Source of the DNA: Pardosa pseudoannulata
Lineage: Eukaryota; Arthropoda; Arachnida; Araneae; Lycosidae
Length of the DNA: 64,000 bases
Direction of reading: 5' to 3'
Assembly (NCBI GenBank): GCA_032207245.1
Contig: CM063502.1
Span: forward strand, 50,357,062-50,421,061
A program made the translations under genes and the position numbers. Positions 58,510-64,000 of this stretch are shown here, one piece after another. The notes beneath the pieces are model-generated. The model did no database searches. It was not told the origin of the DNA and worked only from the letters and a program-made list of their open reading frames with translations. Every line of letters begins with the position of its first letter. The first letter of the stretch is position 1.

Positions 58510-58645
58510 TTCGTCAAAAGCAGGTAAACTTTAGATTTAAACATATTTAACTTTAAATTTTTATCAATAGATTAATCAAATTGTACAAAACAAATCAAGA
58601 CAGTACAAGAAAAAAGGAACAGGGTATTCATTAAACAAGTAATTC
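58510..58645 (+). repeat. Repeat R2, isolated degenerate unit
   Basis: AAAAGCAGGTAAACTTTAGA, CTTTAAATTTTTATCAATAG and TCAAATTGTACAAAACAAAT (anchor at 58577) are in the order seen in the main array at 59290-59970. Confidence 0.6.
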
Positions 58646-58689
58646 CTTGTATAGCCAATTAAGTTTAAGGAAAAAGGCTAAAATAGTTA

Positions 58690-59245
58690 GTGACTTTATA
58701 TATATTTTAACCTTTTAGCCGTTCTTAAAACAGCTCTATTGAATTAATATATTTTTGAACACTATGATGAAATTCATTTTCAAAATATCATAGCTGTGCT
58801 TTCAAATTGGATGTTTACGAATTACCATAATAATAATTTTGAATCTTTTTATTTTGTATTAATAATAAAAATCGAACTGAAAAATATTCTACTGAAAAAT
58901 TCTAATCATACATGATTTTAAGTTTTTAATATATGTAAAAATATACATCTCATACATCAAAGAGATTACACATAAATTTACGTAAATTTTAATAAAACAT
59001 AAAATTTACATCACATACAAAATTTTATGTTCCAGTCTTACTTAAAACAGCCTAATGAAATAGTGTATATTTAATCACTAGTAAATAATTCCCGTTTAAG
59101 ATATCACATCTACACTTTTAAAGGGGATAATTATACATACTTTTTTAATAATCATCCCAATCATTTTATTTTAGTTTGCTAATAAAAATTAAGCGAAGAT
59201 ATACTAAGGAGAAAACTTCAATACCGTATTCGTTTTAGTAGATCT
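58690..59245. repeat. Repeat R1, two further degenerate units inside the R2 region
   Basis: AATTCATTTTCAAAATATCA (about 58770) and AATTCCCGTTTAAGATATCA (about 59087) are each followed by the R1 words (TGGATGTTTACGAATTACC, CATAATAATAAT in the first). They separate the isolated R2 unit from the main R2 array. Confidence 0.6.
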
Positions 59246-59289
59246 AATACCAAATCGAATGAATGCTACTCTAATATAAATTTTTATTT

Positions 59290-59970
59290 GTGGTTTTCTT
59301 CAAACTGTATAAAATAGATAAAGTACGGGGTAACAATGCATACTGTTCATTAAACGATAAATCCCTTTCCTCTTTAAATGCGGTAAAAGCAAATGAACTG
59401 TAGATTTAAATATATTTTTTTAATTTAATTTTTTATGAATAGCCCCATTCAAACTGTATAAAGTAAATCATAAAACTACGAGAAAAACTACAGACTAGTC
59501 GTTAAACCAGAAGTCCCTTGACTCTTTAACGGAGCAAAAGCAGACAAATTTTAGATGTAGACATTTGTTTTAACTTTAAATTTTCATTAATAATTGCATT
59601 CGAACCTCATAAATAAAATAAAAAAATACGGATTGTTCATTTAACCAGAAATCCCTTGCCTCTTTAAATTTGGCAAAAGCAGTTGAACTAAACATCTAAA
59701 CATCTTTTTGTAACTTCAAATTTTTATGAACTGTTTAATTCAAACAGTACAAACTAAACCAACAAAGTACGAGAAAAAAAAATATAAACTGTTCGTTAAA
59801 CCATGAACTCATTGTCTCTTTAACACGGCAAAAACAGACTTAAACACCTTTTTCAAGTTTAAATATCTGCGAATGGTTGCTGTCAAACTGTATAAAATAA
59901 ATCAAGGAAATAAGAGAAAAAATAAGGACTGTTCATTTAACCAGAAATCCCTTGGCTCTTTAAACGCGGC
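59290..59970 (+). repeat. Repeat R2, five-unit degenerate tandem array (about 140-151 bp unit)
   Basis: Anchors CAAACTGTATAAA or close relatives lie at 59301, 59450, 59601, 59741 and 59884. Each unit contains GTTCATTTAACCAGAAATCC-like, CTCTTTAAACGCGGCAAAAG-like and TTAACTTTAAATTTTTATGA-like words. The last unit stops abruptly at the CpG-rich island. It resembles an old satellite or expanded element subunit. Confidence 0.85.
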
Positions 59971-59981
59971 GCTATAGCACC

Positions 59982-59994
59982 GTTGCCTAGTAAC
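59982..59994. promoter_or_regulatory. RFX X-box motif
   Basis: GTTGCC-T-AGTAAC matches the X-box consensus GTNRCC(N0-3)RGYAAC at every defined position. RFX factors use such sites mainly at promoters of ciliary genes. Its place in a CpG-rich island supports function, but one match in 64 kb can also be chance. Confidence 0.5.
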
Positions 59995-60008
59995 CAGAAA
60001 CCACTTAC

Positions 60009-60104
60009 CTGAAGCTCCGTGGGAGCTCCGGATCTCTGGAAGCCACAAATGCCGAAGTGCAAAGATTTGCTCATCCCCAAAGCGGCTTCAACGCTCTTCG
60101 GCAT
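60009..60104 (-). CDS. Possible first coding exon (32 codons) with consensus splice donor
   Basis: On the minus strand an ATG (60104-60102) opens a 32-codon frame (MPKSVEAALGMSK ... FQRSGAPTELQ). It ends exactly at CAG|GTAAGTGG, a textbook 5' splice site, in phase 0. The X-box lies 15 bases into the presumed intron. I recognise no protein family in this short piece. The competing plus-strand frame lacks a good donor. A 10-base inverted repeat AATGCCGAAG/CTTCGGCATT (60048-60057, 60096-60105) overlaps the start. Confidence 0.25.
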
Positions 60105-60289
60105 TGAACCCGCTACTTTTGACTTGTTTCCTCTCTCACTTGCCCAAGTTTACGGACAAGGTTGCCGAAACGCAAGAAGTTCGCCAAATGGATGGTTTCG
60201 AATCCGCTCCTGCCATGTTTTTTTTTTTTTTTCTTTAACTCATTTGTTAAGGCCTAAGAAGAAAAAGGTTTAATTATTCCGCTGATTCA

Positions 60290-61895
60290 TATTTAACATT
60301 CCTAAACGCATAAAAAGATCAAAAGTTCAAATGTATTTCTTCATTTAGCAAAGAAGAGTGTAATTAAATGTTTTTTTCTTTATTTTTTTTTTACAACTTC
60401 ATTATCGTTGTAAAAAAAATAGTTCAGTGTTCAAAGAGGAGGTTGCTTAATTACTAAAATTCTTTTGTTTGCATCCACTTAAATGTAAAAAACGAAGCAA
60501 AGAGGAGAGTTTTAAGAGCTAAAGAGACTTATTTAGTAAACTGTTATGTTCTAATGAGTTTTTTTAGGGTAATATATTGCGTTTTTTATTTTAAAATTTT
60601 TAGCATTATATAAGTGATTCAGGTCTGAAGTGTTTCAATATTTGTTGAAATAATTGAGTTGATTATCTTCAGATAACGTTTTTTTCTCCTGTTAATAAAA
60701 TAAATAATTGTAAGGCATTACTTGGGAATGAATTTCTTATTCAAATACTTTTAATAATTATTGAATACTTTTTAGCGTTTAATTTTTTTCAGTGTTTAAC
60801 TGTTGGAATGACTGTTTTATTCTTCGTTGTCAGAGGGGGAGAAGGGTGGGGCCATTACCTCAATTTCCGTGGATGCAAGACAGCGATACATACTGCCATA
60901 AGATAACATGCTGTCGCGTTATATAGTGTTTATTTTGTGAACCGCAAGGGTTAAGTACAGACTACACCTGTTAGGGAAATTAGATATTCTGTTTTCTTCA
61001 TTTGTTTTGTTATATTGGCTAATCGTTGACTTCACCTGTAATGAACGAATATACGTTTCTGATCTATATAGTCAACAGTTTAAACGTCTTCGAAGCGAAA
61101 AATCTGTGTCATTCAGTAATTAAAAACGCTTAACTACTAACTTTATGGTATCTGAGAAATTATAAATGATATGAAATTATATATGATAAAGATTCATATT
61201 GTAAATTTTAAAACTCCAATAGATTACATTACTGTACTTGAAAAATAGTTTACGAACAAATAATTTGTGAGATTCTTATTGTACAAATTAATGCAATATC
61301 GGGTCGTTATAGACAATTTATAAAGCTATTGTAATATACATTCTGTAATATGTAAAAATCAAGATGATATAATATAGAGTCTATATTCAAATTATTGTAA
61401 TACACTTAAGTGTAAAACGCATTTTAGTTTTTAAATGCGGTACAGGCTCTTTAGACAGAACTGACTTTGTTTTCGCTGGATGAGGTATTCTCAACTCCCC
61501 GTCGTTCATTCGGTCATAAACAAAGCTAGGTTTATGACCGAAGTAGCAACCGAATAGTAGTAACGAAAAAAAAATATGTACCTAAACTTAAAATTTGCAT
61601 ACAGTTATTTTAACTGTCTAAATAACAGCGTAACTCATGCTATTGGTGTCAACGACATTTAAGCCATTGCATGTACTGAATGAGATCTGCTTAGATTTTT
61701 TTACACATACAATCAAAATCTAGCTTTATAAATGATATCTGCATGGGAAGTTTTTTCGACATTATCTTGTACCGATAATTTGTTTTTGTTGCCATAAATG
61801 TTGAAGGCAATTTTTTCATAAAAATGTATTCTTCTATGTAAATTGCAAGACAATAATGACTGTACTGGTAACTTCTGTTACCAATCGGCCCAAAA
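60290..61895. other. AT-rich stretch; one 13-bp hairpin at 61509-61542
   Basis: TTCGGTCATAAAC and GTTTATGACCGAA form a perfect stem with an 8-base loop. Nothing else is recognised, apart from a slightly G-rich patch at 60830-60860. Confidence 0.5.
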
Positions 61896-61904
61896 CAGAA
61901 TGTT

Positions 61905-62078
61905 AGATTGGTTTAGAGCACTACGGTAAACTTTTTTCAACACGAGGGCTAATGAGACCGGTACCTACTGTTTAAAGCCGATTCTGAACGGCTACGAACA
62001 TCCATGCCACAGTGGGATTCGAACCCATGAATTCCGGTACCGGAGATCAGCGCTCTAACCCTTCATCCATCAATCAGC
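61905..62078 (-). mobile_element. tRNA-derived SINE, near full length
   Basis: A shortened tail (GGTTTAGAGCACTACGG) is followed by intact body and B box (GGGTTCGAATCCCA on minus). The A-box side has changed. CAGAATGTT (61896-61904) and CAGAATATT (62079-62087) give a 9-base duplication with one change. Confidence 0.9.
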
Positions 62079-62089
62079 CAGAATATTGT

Positions 62090-63595
62090 GGGACAGCTGG
62101 TACAAAATATTAACTATAAACTTAAGACTTTGTTTCATAGAGGTTATGATAACTGCATGTCGCTTATGGATTTAGTATATATTGACAGTCTTTGTTTTTA
62201 TTTGCATTATTTAAAACCACTCACGGCTCCGTGAAACCTAAAGACCATTGTTTACAGGGCCGGTAGAATACTACTTTTGTCCATGCCTTGCCTAGGAGTT
62301 TTTAAAAAAAATGGGGTTTAAAATTGTTAAAATAAAAAGAGAAAATGTCTTTCTAAACGGCTTTTATTAGCTCTTTCAATGATTGTTGCATCCGGGGATC
62401 GCACAAAGACATCTTAAACGAGATTGTTAAATCTCGCTTTAAGAATTAAGTACGAAATCTGTAAACAGTTTGGATTTTCTTAATTAAAGAACTTTCTAAA
62501 CTAGAAGTTAAAATAATGATCCTAATTATACTTATGTTAACTGTTTTTTTATGAAGTAAATTTACGCGATTTTTATTATATGTATCTGTGCCAATTACTG
62601 AGTCACAACGTTGTTTCTTGGATGTTCTTTCAAGTATGTAAAATTACTCTATGCCATTTTTTTACATAATACTTATATAAAAGATCCAAATGGGAATCAA
62701 GGAGCATACCGTAATAATGCCTCTCATTTAAACTGGTATTAAAGCTTATCTCACCAGTTATCCCGTTCAACCACTAAATGTACAAATTTTCTGCCCCATA
62801 TAGCACACAATGTATAATATATAGTGTACTTATACCATGATACGTATTTGCAACGTATGATACATTTGTGTACGCATATGATACAACTTATATGATGTGT
62901 GCTGCATGGGTTGTGATTGGGATTCTTCATTTATTTTTCTCGATGGTTCATTTTTTAGCTTCTTTGGTGTTCAATATGCTAATTTTTTTTCTCATGTATG
63001 TATATGTGTATAAAATTTGCTCCAGACTGGCTGAGAAGTGTGTTGCCTTTACTTAACATCTTGATATATAATGATGTCTGGGAAAAGTCAATCATCTAAT
63101 GTGCCAAAGTAGAATTTGACGTCTCCAAGACGTTAGTAGCTGTCTCCGACAGACGTCGTGAAGCATTATATTAAATCATAATTTTATACTGTTACTTAAT
63201 TATTGTACATTAGCATCATATTTAAGCCAAGTTAAATATTACATAGTAATGCAAATTTCAAAATAAAATGTTTTCTTTCTCAACTTGCACAAAATTGTTC
63301 AGACGAGCCAGAACTAAATAGTATTTTTCGGACACATCAGATTTCGTTTTACTTGTTAAGGGGTTAAGCTGCATATAATTGATTAACTCGCATGGAATGA
63401 GTTTTGTGTTTATCTATTAGTTTAAATCTCTAAATAAATTTAAGATTATTTTATAAGAAGTTTTAGTTTTATTTGTAAGCTCACCCTGTTGTTTCTTCTC
63501 TGAATGTCACTTTGTGTGAAAACATCCATTACGTGAAAGATATCTCGCTGTAAAATGATAAGAGGTAAAATTTCAAACTATTATTAAATATGAAA
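62090..63595. other. AT-rich stretch, nothing recognised
   Basis: The 62-codon frame at 62868-63056 encodes a hydrophobic Phe/Leu/Val-rich peptide of the kind common by chance here. No supported element. Confidence 0.5.
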
Positions 63596-63597
63596 TG

Positions 63598-63768
63598 TTT
63601 GGTATGGTTTAGAGCACTTGGGTCAAATTTTTGCAACAAGAGGGATAATTAGAGTTGGACCTATTGTTTAAAGCCGATTCCACACATCCATGACAGCAGT
63701 GGAATTCGAATTCGTAGACTCCGGAACTGAAAAGTAGTACCCTACCCATTCATCCGTTGCCCAGCTCT
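63598..63768 (-). mobile_element. Diverged SINE copy
   Basis: GGTTTAGAGCACTTGGGTC, CAAGAGGGATAATTAGAG, TTAAAGCCGATTCC and GTGGAATTCGAATTCGTAG keep the family order. The GAACGGCTACGAA segment is deleted and the boxes are damaged. Confidence 0.75.
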
Positions 63769-63804
63769 TTTTGAAAGGAACACGAAGAGTACTTTATTTC
63801 TTTA

Positions 63805-63985
63805 CGTTCGGTTTGATTTGGAAAGCTCCAGTCTACTGTTTTCGCACACGAGGGCTAATGAGACCTGGACTTACTACTTAAAGTCCATTCCGAAATTCTA
63901 CGAACACCAACACCCGCAGCGGGATTCGAACTCGTGAACTCCGATTCCGAAGAACAACGCCTTACAACGCCGGTCGTCGTTCGTG
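63805..63985 (-). mobile_element. tRNA-derived SINE at window edge, full length
   Basis: An 11-base perfect duplication TTATTTCTTTA flanks it (63794-63804, 63986-63996). Tail, body and B box (GAGTTCGAATCCCGC on minus) are present with several substitutions, so the perfect duplication is notable against an older-looking body. Confidence 0.9.
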
Positions 63986-64000
63986 TTATTTCTTTAGTAG

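Larger units (their letters stand above)
59965..60220. promoter_or_regulatory. CpG-rich island at the end of the R2 array
   Basis: GC and CpG content rise abruptly (ACGCGGCGCTATAGC, AAGCGGCTTCAACGC, GGTTGCCGAAACGC) and fall again into a poly(T) run at 60219. It holds an RFX X-box and a possible coding exon. A plus-strand frame (60019-60273, internal ATG at 60049) is also open. A promoter/first-exon reading is an inference. Confidence 0.4.

Noticed and set aside
60096..60220. A SINE head at the right of the CpG-rich island (GGTTTCGAATCCGC)
   Set aside because: Only a B-box-like word matches. The body that should follow is absent and a poly(T) run begins immediately.
62256..62305. CAGGGCCGGTAGAATACTAC as the left end of another hAT element
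   Set aside because: No inverted partner end and no 8-base duplication were found in the following kilobase.

Overview
This is an AT-rich (roughly 70% A+T by eye), CpG-poor stretch of an animal nuclear genome. It looks like intergenic or intronic DNA from an arthropod-like lineage. The class of organism is inferred from three things: a dense tRNA-derived SINE family with Pol III A and B boxes, a mix of piggyBac, hAT and PIF/Harbinger-type DNA elements, and long (AT)n, poly(T) and (TATACATG)n tracts. A chelicerate such as a spider would fit, but nothing here proves the species. I find no intact protein gene, rRNA or functional tRNA, no CRISPR array and no bacterial-type operon. Most open frames above 60 codons are chance frames, frames inside SINE copies, or frames inside microsatellites.

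The dominant feature is one SINE family of about 175-185 bp. It has a tRNA-like head with boxes TGGCCGAATGG and GGTTCGAATCC, a unique body, and a (CCAAA)n-type tail. There are about 18 recognisable copies plus older relics. Nearly all good copies lie with the head on the minus strand, and several have clean target-site duplications. One copy (32407-33733) is split by a 1144-bp piggyBac-family deletion derivative. That derivative keeps the transposase N-terminal part and the C-terminal cysteine-rich domain but lacks the catalytic core, and it is flanked by CTAA instead of TTAA.

Layout. 1-5.2 kb: unique AT-rich DNA with one coding-like short frame. 5.2-9.4 kb: SINEs and a 0.5-kb microsatellite. 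9.55-9.96 kb: a GC/CpG-rich island. 10.3-10.8 kb: a piggyBac-type MITE. 11-18 kb: mostly featureless, with one GC-richer patch. 18.5-22 kb: a SINE and two piggyBac MITEs with matching subterminal hairpins. 23.5-24.2 kb: an inverted-repeat element holding a different tRNA-like unit. 25-30.6 kb: a SINE cluster, an unexplained 105-codon frame and a three-unit tandem array. 32.2-33.7 kb: the nested SINE/piggyBac locus. 36.8-43.6 kb: more SINEs, an (AT)n tract and a 794-bp hAT derivative with a remnant hATC domain. 47.35 kb: a perfect 69-bp palindrome. 51-54.9 kb: microsatellites, a zinc-finger-like fossil and old DNA-element remains. 55.5-55.9 kb: two PIF/Harbinger-type MITEs 34 bp apart. 56.3-60 kb: interleaved degenerate tandem repeats ending at a CpG-rich island with an RFX X-box and a possible minus-strand first exon. 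61.9-64 kb: three more SINEs.

The elements do not form a pathway. The window is best read as a record of repeat insertion, deletion and local duplication, with two islands (about 9.75 and 60.05 kb) that might mark promoters or first exons of genes lying mostly outside or across the window.
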